The translations under genes and the position numbers were made by a program. Shown piece after piece: positions 16,748 through 24,725 of a DNA stretch of 42,821 nt (position 1 is the first letter of the stretch; every line of letters starts with the position of its first letter). The DNA is from Terriglobia bacterium. Lineage in GTDB: Bacteria > Acidobacteriota > Terriglobia > Bryobacterales > Bryobacteraceae. The notes below the pieces were generated by a model that saw only the letters and a list, made by a program, of their open reading frames with translations, had not been told where the DNA came from and searched no databases. The stretch covers positions 1 through 42,821 of the forward strand of contig JAIQEX010000048.1 of the NCBI GenBank assembly GCA_020073615.1, written 5' to 3'.

Positions 16748-17582
16748 ATCGATCCAGCATGGCTGCGATGTGCGCGTACGAGAAAACCGGGCCGTCTTTG
16801 CAGATGAAGTGCGGCCCCCACTGGCAGTGCCCGCAGGACCCCACGGCGCACTTCATATTCCGTTCCATGGAGAGGTACACATCACCGGCCGCCAGGCCTC
16901 GGGCCGCCAGTTCCCTGGCCACCAGCCGCATCATGATCTCGGGCCCGCACAGCATCGCCGTGGTGCGCGCCGGCTGCAAGCGCAGGTATTTGAACAGAGA
17001 CGTTACCACTCCCACCCGCCCCCGCCAGGCAACGCCACCGTAATCGACCGTGGAAAGCACCTGCGTATCTTTGTGCCGGGCCCACGCCGCCAGTTCCTTC
17101 CGGTAGATCATATCGCGCGGGCTTCTGGCGCCATACAGAATCACCAGCCTCCCGAACCGGTCCCGGTGCCGCAGCACGTGATAGATCACGGGCCGCAGCG
17201 GCGCCAGGCCGATCCCGCCGGCCACCACCACGACGTCCTTGCCCTCGGCGCCCGCCACCGGCCAGCCGGTCCCGAAAGGCCCGCGCACACCCACGCTCTG
17301 CCCTGCCCCATGGCTGACCAGCGCCTGCGTCGCCGGCCCCACGGAGCGCACCGTGTAGGTCAGGCTGCCCTCCTCCGCGGGGTCCCCGCTGATGGAGATG
17401 GGAAGCTCCCCGACTCCGAACACCCACAGCATGCTGAACTGCCCCGGCTGAAACCCGCCGCGCCCGGACGGCCCGCCATCGGACGGCTCCAGCGCCAGCG
17501 TGAAGGTGTCGGGCGTCTCCTTGGAGATGCGGCGCACCACCCAGGGCCGCGGCATCATGGGATCGATTTCAGCGTTTGCCAT
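16737..17582 (-). CDS. hydG: Group 3b hydrogenase FAD/NAD(P)-binding (gamma) subunit
   Basis: A 281-residue ferredoxin-NADP reductase-fold protein like sulfhydrogenase gamma and the electron-transfer subunit of dihydroorotate dehydrogenase B. An N-terminal beta-barrel binds FAD ([19 protein letters not shown]), a Rossmann half binds NAD(P) ([18 protein letters not shown], then [11 protein letters not shown]), and a C-terminal [2Fe-2S] motif follows ([14 protein letters not shown], then CKDGPVFSY). It passes electrons between the hydrogenase clusters and NAD(P)(H). Whether NADP or NAD is preferred cannot be read from the sequence. It overlaps the upstream cyclic-nucleotide-binding-fold gene by 14 bases. 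Confidence 0.92.
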   Translation of the reverse strand: MANAEIDPMMPRPWVVRRISKETPDTFTLALEPSDGGPSGRGGFQPGQFSMLWVFGVGELPISISGDPAEEGSLTYTVRSVGPATQALVSHGAGQSVGVRGPFGTGWPVAGAEGKDVVVVAGGIGLAPLRPVIYHVLRHRDRFGRLVILYGARSPRDMIYRKELAAWARHKDTQVLSTVDYGGVAWRGRVGVVTSLFKYLRLQPARTTAMLCGPEIMMRLVARELAARGLAAGDVYLSMERNMKCAVGSCGHCQWGPHFICKDGPVFSYAHIAAMLDRYEL

Positions 17583-18033
17583 ACAGGTCCAGTAACTGCA
17601 TGCGCGTGGCGTCCAGCCGGTGGTTGATGATCTGGGCGAAGCGCTTCAACAGCTCGTAGCCCAGATCATGGTTCTGCTCGCATTTGTTGCGGAGGCACTT
17701 GCCATCGAGCGCGAGGGCGCGCGTCATTTCCACCGCCCGCGCGTGGAACCTCCAGGTGTAGGGCGGCAGCAGCCACGACCATCCCAGGATCTCCCCTTCG
17801 CCGACCGTCTCCACGACGATGGCCTTACGATGCGGCGGCATCATCTCGATGGCTACGCGCCCTTCGCGGATCAGGTAAAACTGGTTGGCCTCTTCGCCTT
17901 CCCGCCACAAGTACCGGCCGGCATCGAAACGAACGTTCGACGCGCATCCCACCAGCAGGCTGGTGTATTCGGGCTCCAGGCCCGCAAAGTACGGATGCTC
18001 CGCGATGATTTTCTCAAGCGTCTGTGTTTCCAT
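17569..18033 (-). CDS. Cyclic-nucleotide-binding-fold protein within the hydrogenase operon
   Basis: A 154-residue single-domain cNMP-binding beta-roll without a DNA-binding domain, so not a Crp/Fnr regulator. The fold is clear from FDAGRYLWREGEEANQFYLI and REGRVAIEMM, then VVETVGEGEILGWSWLLPP. The phosphate-binding cassette departs from the canonical GE.......R(T/S)A: here the glycine-glutamate is present but the Arg-Thr/Ser-Ala is replaced by aromatic and proline residues before RFHARA, which makes cAMP binding doubtful. It overlaps the beta gene by 20 bases and the gamma gene by 14, so it is made with the complex. It may sense a ligand and modulate the enzyme, or be structural. Confidence 0.85.
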   Translation of the reverse strand: METQTLEKIIAEHPYFAGLEPEYTSLLVGCASNVRFDAGRYLWREGEEANQFYLIREGRVAIEMMPPHRKAIVVETVGEGEILGWSWLLPPYTWRFHARAVEMTRALALDGKCLRNKCEQNHDLGYELLKRFAQIINHRLDATRMQLLDLYGKR

Positions 18034-19153
18034 GATTCACCGCTCCTCGTATGGCGTGAACCTCTTCGGTAAGATCGATCCCGGCCGGGCACCAGGCGAT
18101 GCACCGGCCGCATCCCACGCAGCCCGACGACCCGAACTGATCGATCCAGGATGCCAGCTTATGAGTCAGCCACTGGCGGTAGCGGGCCTTGCTCGAGGTT
18201 CTGACGCTGCCGCCGTGGATATAAGAAAAGGCCATGGTGAAGCAGGAGTCCCACCGCCGCCAGCGCTCGGCGCGATCGCCGGTCACGCCGCTGTCGTCCT
18301 CCACGGTGGTGCAAAAGCAGGTCGGGCAGACCATGGTGCAGTTGGCGCACGTGAGGCACCGCGCGGCCACTTCGTCCCAGCGCGGATGCTCGAAGTTTTG
18401 ATAAAGCAGATCGCGGATGCCGGCGGTGTCCATCCGCCGGACCTGCTGCGCGGCCGCCGATTCAACGGCCGTCCGGGCAAGGCGCAGCTCCTCATCGGTG
18501 GCGGGCCGGCGATCCAGTTCGGCGAGCACTTCTTGTCCGCGATCACCGTCCGCTTCGGCCAGGAACCAATGTCCCTCCGCGTTCACGATTTCGGTAAGGG
18601 TCAGATCGGCCGCTCCGCGCACTTGCGGGCCCGTTCCCATGGAGGCGCAGAAACACGTGGCCGCGGCCTGGGTGCACTGCACGGCGACCAGGAAAGCGGG
18701 ATCGCGCCGGCTGCCATAGACCGGGTCGCGATACTTGTCCTGCAGCAACACGCGGTCCTGGACAGCGATGGCCGCCAATTCGCACGCGCGCACGCCCAGG
18801 AAAGCATAGGGCCGGGCCGGCGGGGCGGGGCCGCCGAGAATCCGGAAGAGGCCGTCTTGCCGATCCGCCTCGAACAGTTTCACTTGCGCCGGGTGGAGGT
18901 ATTTCTTCCAGCTCTCCGGCCCCACCGAACAGCCGAATAGCGCGCCGTCCGTACCCGGCTTCAGCCGGTAGCGCCCGGCTTCCTGCTCGTCGGTCCAGCC
19001 CCGCGGCAGGTCCTGGGCGCCTGCGACCTCGTCATACACGATGGCGCCATCGCGGACCGTCGGCCCCAGCACCTGGTATCCCCGGCGGGCGAGCCCCCGG
19101 ATCAGCTTGTCAATTTCCTCCGGCGCCAATCGCGCTTGCAGTCGCTCCGCCAC
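18014..19153 (-). CDS. hydB: Group 3b hydrogenase iron-sulfur (beta) subunit
   Basis: A 379-residue protein starting at GTG 19153, with GAGGAG about nine bases upstream. It matches the sulfhydrogenase beta / anaerobic sulfite reductase A family. The N-terminal part has no clusters but carries the family segments YAFLGVRACELAAIAVQD and DPAFLVAVQC, followed by a cysteine pair in TCFCASMGTGP. The C-terminal part has two ferredoxin-like sets, CLTCANCTMVCPTCFC and CVGCGRCIAWCPAGID. It extends the electron path of the soluble hydrogenase and in related enzymes supports sulfur reduction. First gene of the operon; transcription probably starts in the AT-rich stretch 19160-19230. Confidence 0.9.
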   Translation of the reverse strand: MAERLQARLAPEEIDKLIRGLARRGYQVLGPTVRDGAIVYDEVAGAQDLPRGWTDEQEAGRYRLKPGTDGALFGCSVGPESWKKYLHPAQVKLFEADRQDGLFRILGGPAPPARPYAFLGVRACELAAIAVQDRVLLQDKYRDPVYGSRRDPAFLVAVQCTQAAATCFCASMGTGPQVRGAADLTLTEIVNAEGHWFLAEADGDRGQEVLAELDRRPATDEELRLARTAVESAAAQQVRRMDTAGIRDLLYQNFEHPRWDEVAARCLTCANCTMVCPTCFCTTVEDDSGVTGDRAERWRRWDSCFTMAFSYIHGGSVRTSSKARYRQWLTHKLASWIDQFGSSGCVGCGRCIAWCPAGIDLTEEVHAIRGAVNHGNTDA

Positions 19154-19259
19154 GCGGTCCGCTCCTCAATCCCGACTACCGTTCTATTTTAGCGGTATTT
19201 AAGGTCCGCAATTCTATTATTATGGACTATCGCAAGCGCTCGTGATCGAAGGATTTTAT

Positions 19260-19450
19260 ACCGCCGAGGCGCCGAGAACTCAGGGTTTCCCGGCGATCTC
19301 GCCCCCCTCGGTGCCGGTACCTGTTGGGTGCAACCGCGATTGCGTGTTTCGATGCGATTCGCGCTTTTCCGGTTCTTTCGAGTTCGCGCGCCGAGCCAGC
19401 CGAGCACGCGGAGAACCGGTTGACCTGGTCTTCCTCGGCGCCTCGGCGGT
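19260..19450. repeat. Inverted-repeat-flanked element in an otherwise empty 360-base gap
   Basis: A perfect 17-base inverted repeat bounds this stretch: 19260-19276 (beginning ACCGCCGAGG) and 19434-19450 (ending CCTCGGCGGT). The arms themselves contain the GCCGAGGCGCCGAG unit, a form seen in short dispersed repeats. The inside codes for nothing I recognise. The rest of the 19154-19515 gap is the AT-rich promoter side of the hydrogenase operon and the upstream region of the SDR gene. The element could be a MITE-like unit or a long-stem RNA structure. Confidence 0.55.
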
Positions 19451-19515
19451 GACATCCTATCGACGGATTACGGAGCGCCGGCCTGGCGGCGGTCCGGTTC
19501 GGCTACATTGGAGGC

Positions 19516-20322
19516 GTGGCCTCGAAACCATTGGCTTTGGTCACCGGCGCATCGGCCGGGATTGGCGCGGCTTTTGCGCGCGCCCTGGCGGCGCGCGGGT
19601 ACAACCTGATCCTGGTGGCGCGCCGCCGCGCGCGGCTGGAAGCACTGGCGGGCGAGTTCGACAGCCGCCACGGCACGGAAGCGGAGATTCTCGAGGCCGA
19701 TCTGGCCGACGCCGCGCAACTGGCGCGCGTCGAAGCGCGCATCCGTGAAGCGCCCGATCTCGATCTGCTGGTGAACAACGCGGGCTTCGGCATCACGGGA
19801 CGCTTCTGGGAGACCGATGTGGCGGAGCAGGACCGGCTGCACCGCCTGCACGTGCTGGCTAGCATGCGGCTGGTGCACGCCGCCCTGGCCGGCATGACGG
19901 TGAGAGGGCGCGGCGCGATCATCGGCGTGTCGTCGGTGGCGGGTTTCGTGCAGAGTCCGGGCAGCACTACCTATGCGGCCAGCAAGTGCTGGATGAACAG
20001 TTTTTTCGAAGGACTGGACCTGGAACTGAAGAGCATCGGTTCCCCGGTGCGCTTACAGGCACTGTGTCCCGGCTTCACTTACACCGAGTTCCACGATGTC
20101 GCCGGAATCGACCGGAAGCGGATCTCCGCCAAGCTGTGGATGAGCGCCGAGGATGTGGTGGCAGCGTCGCTCGAAGGGCTGGCACGGGGTAGGTTGTTTG
20201 TGATTCCCGGCTGGCGCTACCGTCTGCTGGTCCGGGTGCTGCAATTTCTTCCCGCGTCGTGGCGGCGCGCGGGGGCCATCGCCTACGCCCGAAGGACGCG
20301 GCGCGACCGCACGCGTACGTAG
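19516..20322 (+). CDS. Short-chain dehydrogenase/reductase (SDR)
   Basis: A 268-residue classical SDR. The nucleotide-binding glycine motif is TGASAGIG, followed by LVARR, the NNAG motif in LLVNNAGFGI, catalytic Ser in GVSSVAGF, and Tyr/Lys in YAASKCWMN. The start is GTG 19516; a GGAGG lies one base upstream, which is tight, so the true start is not settled. The C-terminus (VIPGWRYRLLVRVLQFLPAS) is hydrophobic, as in DltE-like SDRs that sit at the membrane. The Arg in LVARR suggests NADP(H). Substrate unknown. The gene stands alone downstream of the inverted-repeat element. Confidence 0.88.
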   Translation: MASKPLALVTGASAGIGAAFARALAARGYNLILVARRRARLEALAGEFDSRHGTEAEILEADLADAAQLARVEARIREAPDLDLLVNNAGFGITGRFWETDVAEQDRLHRLHVLASMRLVHAALAGMTVRGRGAIIGVSSVAGFVQSPGSTTYAASKCWMNSFFEGLDLELKSIGSPVRLQALCPGFTYTEFHDVAGIDRKRISAKLWMSAEDVVAASLEGLARGRLFVIPGWRYRLLVRVLQFLPASWRRAGAIAYARRTRRDRTRT

Positions 20323-20330
20323 TATGAGCA

Positions 20331-20684
20331 TCAAGCGGCTTCTATGGTTGCCTGCCACTCCTCTTCTGCGCCCGGTAGTTCCGCCGGAGGCCCCGCGGCA
20401 GCGAGCGCCTTGAAACGCTCGGAGGCGAGAAGTTCCTTTGCCGCTTCGTCCCGCAGAGGCAGCGGGCAGCCGTGTCTCACACAATGAGAGAGCAGTTCCC
20501 CCAGGGCGTACAGCTTGTGCGCTTCCACCCGGCCCAGCCTGGTGGCCGCGCTCTCCTGCTGTGTCTGGGTCACGGAGTGGCTCAGCTCTCGTCTTGCCAC
20601 ATCGACCTGATCCGCGGCCAATAGGTACTGGATGCCCAGCTCGTCTCCGGCCGCACAGGTTTCCGTCGTGGTTCCGTCGTACAT
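20331..20684 (-). CDS. Hypothetical protein
   Basis: A 117-residue ORF starting at ATG 20684 (the frame is open a further 12 codons to ATG 20720). It is rich in Ala, Glu and Leu and predicted largely helical: ELGIQYLLAADQVDVARREL, VEAHKLYALGELLSHCVRH, LRDEAAKELLASERFKAL. I recognise no domain. It is convergent with the SDR gene, nine bases apart. Codon third positions are GC-rich as in the neighbours, which supports coding, but there is no homology evidence. Confidence 0.5.
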   Translation of the reverse strand: MYDGTTTETCAAGDELGIQYLLAADQVDVARRELSHSVTQTQQESAATRLGRVEAHKLYALGELLSHCVRHGCPLPLRDEAAKELLASERFKALAAAGPPAELPGAEEEWQATIEAA

Positions 20685-20807
20685 GCGCAATCTATCGGCG
20701 GCGGGGGCGCATGACGGCATGGGACCCGATGGGAAAGAGTACTGGAATCCATTTAGTACTCGTGGAGTACTGCCTGCCCTAAAGTTTCGGCGGGAGCCAG
20801 GCCTCGG

Positions 20808-21824
20808 TTACTTCGCCGGGTTCGCGGGGTGCAGGTAGTTGGCCAGAAAGCGGTACACCTCCAGGCGCGATTCCCTGGCCAGCCGGGTGTCGATGCGGTT
20901 GAAATAGTGGCCGCCCGGCGCGTCCTGGTAGATTTTGTAGTCGAACTTCTTGCCCTCGGCTTTCAACGCCTCGATCAGGTGCTCCACTTCCAGCACGTTG
21001 ACGTCTTCGTCGTTGGTGGTGGTGTGGATCAGCAGCGGGGTTTGGAGTTCTTTCGCGTGGGTAACCGGCGACCGCTTGCGGTATTCCGCCATATCTTCGC
21101 GCACCGTCTTACCGATGTGGTAGGGCGCCGAGTAGAGGGCGCGATACGAATCCGGCTCATAGCCCATGCGCGTCACCAGGTCGCTCACCGGCACCCCGGC
21201 ATAAGCCGCCGCATAGGCCTCGGGATGCTGGAAGATGTTCATCAGGGTGATCAGCCCGCCGTGGCTCCAGCCGATAATCCCGACGCGCGCGGGATCGAGA
21301 AAGCTGTAGGCGTCGAGCATCCAGCGCATGCCCAGGTAGACGTCGTCCACTTCGCGCCCGCCGTAGTCGATCTGTTGGTAGAAGCCGCGCCCGTAGCCCG
21401 AGCTGCCGCGATAATCGGCGGAGACGATGGAATAGCCCTGCGCGAGCAGCTCGCGGAACACGTGGACGTCGCGCGTGTCCGAGTTGGCGTGAATTCCCTG
21501 GTGGACAAAGACGATGAGCGGCTGTTTGCGGGACTTATCCAGGTTCTTGGGAATGAAGGTGTAGGCGCGAATGATCAGCGGGTTTTGGGCGCCGGGAGCC
21601 TTGGGATTGGGGATATGCGCGGGGGGCAGGCTGGTGTACTCCGCCTGGTCCACGTCGGCGATATCGCCGAGCTGGATGTGCCACATCAGGTCGTCCACGG
21701 CCTTGAGCACGCGGTCGGTGTCGGGCGGTTGCGCCGGCGGCCCGGGGACGGAACCCGCCGGTGCGCCGGGTTGCTGCGCCAGCAGAGCCAGGGCGGCGGC
21801 TGGAGTGAGCAGGAAGCGAAGCAT
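20808..21824 (-). CDS. Secreted S9-type (prolyl oligopeptidase-like) alpha/beta hydrolase
   Basis: A 338-residue protein with a signal peptide (MLRFLLTPAAALALLAQQPG). The alpha/beta-hydrolase core is complete: PLIVFVHQG, a long SADYRGSSGYGRGFYQQ segment typical of dipeptidyl-peptidase relatives, nucleophile Ser187 in GIIGWSHGG, acid Asp272 or Asp274 in TNDEDVNVLEV, and His306 in GGHYFN. The beta-propeller that usually precedes this domain in S9 peptidases is absent, so this is a catalytic domain alone, as in short S9/acylaminoacyl-type hydrolases. Likely a periplasmic peptidase or esterase. It lies 19 bases after the preceding gene's stop (21844) and may be transcribed with it. Confidence 0.85.
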   Translation of the reverse strand: MLRFLLTPAAALALLAQQPGAPAGSVPGPPAQPPDTDRVLKAVDDLMWHIQLGDIADVDQAEYTSLPPAHIPNPKAPGAQNPLIIRAYTFIPKNLDKSRKQPLIVFVHQGIHANSDTRDVHVFRELLAQGYSIVSADYRGSSGYGRGFYQQIDYGGREVDDVYLGMRWMLDAYSFLDPARVGIIGWSHGGLITLMNIFQHPEAYAAAYAGVPVSDLVTRMGYEPDSYRALYSAPYHIGKTVREDMAEYRKRSPVTHAKELQTPLLIHTTTNDEDVNVLEVEHLIEALKAEGKKFDYKIYQDAPGGHYFNRIDTRLARESRLEVYRFLANYLHPANPAK

Positions 21825-21843
21825 AGGCCGGACGCGCGCTCTC

Positions 21844-22338
21844 CTACTGCCCCGTCTTCTTCGCCGCCTCGGAGCGCGCCGGCGCGCCGGCCACCACCTG
21901 GTATCCCAGGATCACCCCGTCGACGTTGCCCTTGGCGAAGCCGGCACAATACGGCTTCGCTTCGCTCGGCCCATAAACCGCCCACAGGGACCGCGAGGAT
22001 TGCCGCAGCTCGCCGTCGCGCGCCTCCAACATGGCGAGGGCGCTCTTGAGCGGCTCCGTCCCGGAGGCTTTATCGTACTCGTCCTGGGCGGCGAAGGACG
22101 GCATCGGCTGGATGAACCACACTTCGCCCGGTCCCGACATAGTCGCCAGCGCGACGTAGCGCTCCGGGAGATTCCCCTTGCGGAAGGCCGCGGCATAGTC
22201 CGCTTCCACTTTTTCGTGGGCCGCCGTCCGGCCCTCCTTGATGGACTCGCGGAGAATATTCAGCACCGGCGCGGGCTGGGAAAACGCAGGTAGCGCGCCC
22301 ATCCCCGAAAGCGCGGCCAGCGTAAGGGCAAATCTCAT
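21844..22338 (-). CDS. Secreted hypothetical protein
   Basis: A 164-residue protein from ATG 22338 with a signal peptide (MRFALTLAALSGMGALPAFSQ). The mature part begins PVLNILRESIKEGRTAAHEK and continues with RYVALATMSGPGEVWFIQPM and AAQDEYDK, a pattern resembling small dimeric alpha/beta-barrel (ABM/NIPSNAP-like) proteins, though I cannot name a family. Upstream of the start there is a 12-base palindrome (GCCCCATGGGGC, 22360-22371). The S9 hydrolase gene follows 19 bases downstream. Function unknown; periplasmic location inferred from the signal peptide. Confidence 0.7.
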   Translation of the reverse strand: MRFALTLAALSGMGALPAFSQPAPVLNILRESIKEGRTAAHEKVEADYAAAFRKGNLPERYVALATMSGPGEVWFIQPMPSFAAQDEYDKASGTEPLKSALAMLEARDGELRQSSRSLWAVYGPSEAKPYCAGFAKGNVDGVILGYQVVAGAPARSEAAKKTGQ

Positions 22339-22439
22339 CACCGTAATCCTTTCCTGTCCGCCCCATGGGGCAGTCGATTTCATAAACGATACCACTTTCC
22401 GAGGAAGGGCCCGATGGAGCGGCGGCGCCAGGCAAGGCG

Positions 22440-24725
22440 CTACTTGAGGACGATCTTCTTCACGCCGGTGTTGTTGGCGCTGTCGGCGGCGCGGATCACC
22501 AGCAGGTGCTCGCCCGGCGCGAGGCCGGTAAGGTCGAGCGTGAACTTCTCGCGCTGGGAATCGATCACCCCGTCGGCGGCCTCCACCGGTATCCAGCCGG
22601 CGGCGTCGAGCGAGTATTCGCAGCGCCGCAGGGGAGAGGCGGCATCCACGGCCTCCCACTCCACATGGGCGGCGCCGGCCGCGTAGCGCACCGCCCCGAT
22701 GGTCACCACCGGCGGCGTATTGTCGATCATCACGGGCGCGCTCAACAGTTGCGCTTCGCGGGCCGAGGCGGGCGCGTTGGCTTCGCGGTCGGAGGCCACC
22801 ACGCGGAAATAGTATTTGCCGTCGGCCAGAATATCGGCATCGAAGCTGAGCGAATTGTCGTGGAGATTGCCCTTGAGGAGCATCCACCGGGTCTCGTCTT
22901 CGCCGCGGAAATAGAGGCTGAAGACCAGCCGGTCGCCATCCGGGTCCTCCGCCTGCCAGGAGACGGCGATCTGCTGCGACGCCGCGCGCGGCAGGGTCTG
23001 GGTGGGCGTGCCGGCCGATTGCGCAGCGGTGACATCGCCGGTATCGGTCACGGTCACGGTATAGGCGGCCGATGACGCCGCGGCAGCCGGCTTGGCTCCC
23101 TGCGGGGATGCCGCCTGCGTGACCACGTTGATGCTCTTCACTACCGGAGGCGAGTTCTGCGGCAGATAAGCCAGGGTGACGCTGTTGAGGACGGGCGTGA
23201 CGCCGGGGCGCGCCGGCCCGCCGCCGGCCATTTCCACCTTCCATTCGATGTAGCGCGCGTTGGGGCTCGAAATGCGCGAGCCCGCCGGGTCGGTGAGCGG
23301 GCCCGACCACTCGCTCCAGGTGCGGTCCGGCTTGGACGAGTTGCCGGCGCGCGTGCGGAAAACCAGCGAGCTGCCGGCGGGTACATCGGCGCGCCAGCTC
23401 AGGCTCCCCCAGCGCGAGGCGGTGCCGCTGTCGTGCACGGGAGCCTCATAAAAGCCGCTCGCCGCCGGCGTTTCGCCCAGCCGGTAGATGCGGCCCATGT
23501 TGCCCGTGGCGGCCAGGATGGAATGCTCCGCCGCCAGCAGGCGGGTGGTTTCGCCTTCGTTGGTCTGGGCCACCAGGGTCACGCGGCGGTCCGGCGAAAG
23601 GCCGTAGATGCGGCCGTTCTCGTCGGTGGAAAAGAGAAGCTGGTTCTCGAGCGCCAGCAGATCGTAAACGTTCTCGTCTTTCGAGCTCCACAGCGTCTCC
23701 ACGGTGTTGTCCGGATTGATGCGGTAGACCGCCGACTTCTCGACGCTGCTGGTGTCCACCACGGGCGTGAACTGGGTGGTCACCTGCGGGGTGGCGGCGG
23801 CGCCGGGCGTAGCTCCGGTGGCGGACTGCCGGGCATCGGGAGGCTTGATTTCGCTGCCCGGACCGGCCTGCGCGTCCACCGTGATGGTGCTGGTGGTGGC
23901 GGTCACGGCACCGGCGCCGCTCATTCCCTGGGCGGCCTGCGCCGCCGCTTGCGCACGCTTGGAGACGGAGCCCCCCAGGGCGGCCGCGTACACCGTGCCG
24001 TCCGGCATGGGAACGATGGCGCGGATCTCCGGCAGGTTGGCATCGTAGAGCACGAAGGCCTTGTCCCTCGCCGAAATCCGGTAGAGGATGCCATTGGGTT
24101 CGGTGCCGGCCAGCACGCGATTCTGGGCATCCACCGCCAGGCCGGTGACGTGCGCCTGCCCGGTATCGTAGTACAGCTCGCCTTTTCCCGGCCCGTCGAC
24201 GCGGAAGACCTTTCCCTGGTCTCCCGTGCCCACGTAGAGGACGCCATCGGAAGCGATCGCCAGCGACCAGATGTAGCGCGTCTTGGGGACGAAATACTCG
24301 GCCGCCTTGCCGTTTTCGATGCGGTAGACTTTGCCGTCGGGCGAGGTCCCGGCGTACAGGGCGCCCGAGCGGTCCACGGCGATGGCGAAAACTTCGGGTT
24401 GCTCGGCGGTCCACAACAAGGAGGAATGGCCGGCGCGGTCGATGCGATAGACGCGGCCGCGATGGCCGGTGGCGGCGTAGAGGGTTCCATCGGGGGCCTG
24501 CGCCACGCTCCAGATCACGGGCTGGTCGGAGGTGAAGACGGTATCCACCTTGGGGGCCAGCGACAGGCGGCCATCGCGGCTGAGCGAGACGCCGTCGAAG
24601 CGGCCGTGCACGAAATCGGCGTAGGAATTCATCTCCCAGGCTTGGGTGCCGCTAGCCGGGGCGAGGGGGGCGAGCGCCGCCAGCAAAGCGGCCGCGCGCG
24701 CGATATGACGCAGGAAAACCTTCAT
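22440..24725 (-). CDS. Secreted beta-propeller protein with C-terminal Ig-like domains
   Basis: A 761-residue protein whose ATG 24725 overlaps the upstream stop by 4 bases. After a signal peptide (HIARAAALLAALAPLAPASG) come repeated propeller blades: APDGTLYAATGHRGRVYRID, DRSGALYAGTSPDGKVYRIE, ASDGVLYVGTGDQGKVFRVD and similar units to about residue 480, interrupted by a Ala/Thr-rich linker (about residues 240-300). The second half has beta-sandwich domains with the fibronectin/Ig style (SWQAEDPDGDRLVFSLYFRG, DGKYYFRVVASDREAN, LAPGEHLLVIRAADSANNTG). It probably binds a polymer or protein outside the inner membrane. Coupling to the S55 peptidase gene suggests joint function. Confidence 0.82.
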   Translation of the reverse strand: MKVFLRHIARAAALLAALAPLAPASGTQAWEMNSYADFVHGRFDGVSLSRDGRLSLAPKVDTVFTSDQPVIWSVAQAPDGTLYAATGHRGRVYRIDRAGHSSLLWTAEQPEVFAIAVDRSGALYAGTSPDGKVYRIENGKAAEYFVPKTRYIWSLAIASDGVLYVGTGDQGKVFRVDGPGKGELYYDTGQAHVTGLAVDAQNRVLAGTEPNGILYRISARDKAFVLYDANLPEIRAIVPMPDGTVYAAALGGSVSKRAQAAAQAAQGMSGAGAVTATTSTITVDAQAGPGSEIKPPDARQSATGATPGAAATPQVTTQFTPVVDTSSVEKSAVYRINPDNTVETLWSSKDENVYDLLALENQLLFSTDENGRIYGLSPDRRVTLVAQTNEGETTRLLAAEHSILAATGNMGRIYRLGETPAASGFYEAPVHDSGTASRWGSLSWRADVPAGSSLVFRTRAGNSSKPDRTWSEWSGPLTDPAGSRISSPNARYIEWKVEMAGGGPARPGVTPVLNSVTLAYLPQNSPPVVKSINVVTQAASPQGAKPAAAASSAAYTVTVTDTGDVTAAQSAGTPTQTLPRAASQQIAVSWQAEDPDGDRLVFSLYFRGEDETRWMLLKGNLHDNSLSFDADILADGKYYFRVVASDREANAPASAREAQLLSAPVMIDNTPPVVTIGAVRYAAGAAHVEWEAVDAASPLRRCEYSLDAAGWIPVEAADGVIDSQREKFTLDLTGLAPGEHLLVIRAADSANNTGVKKIVLK

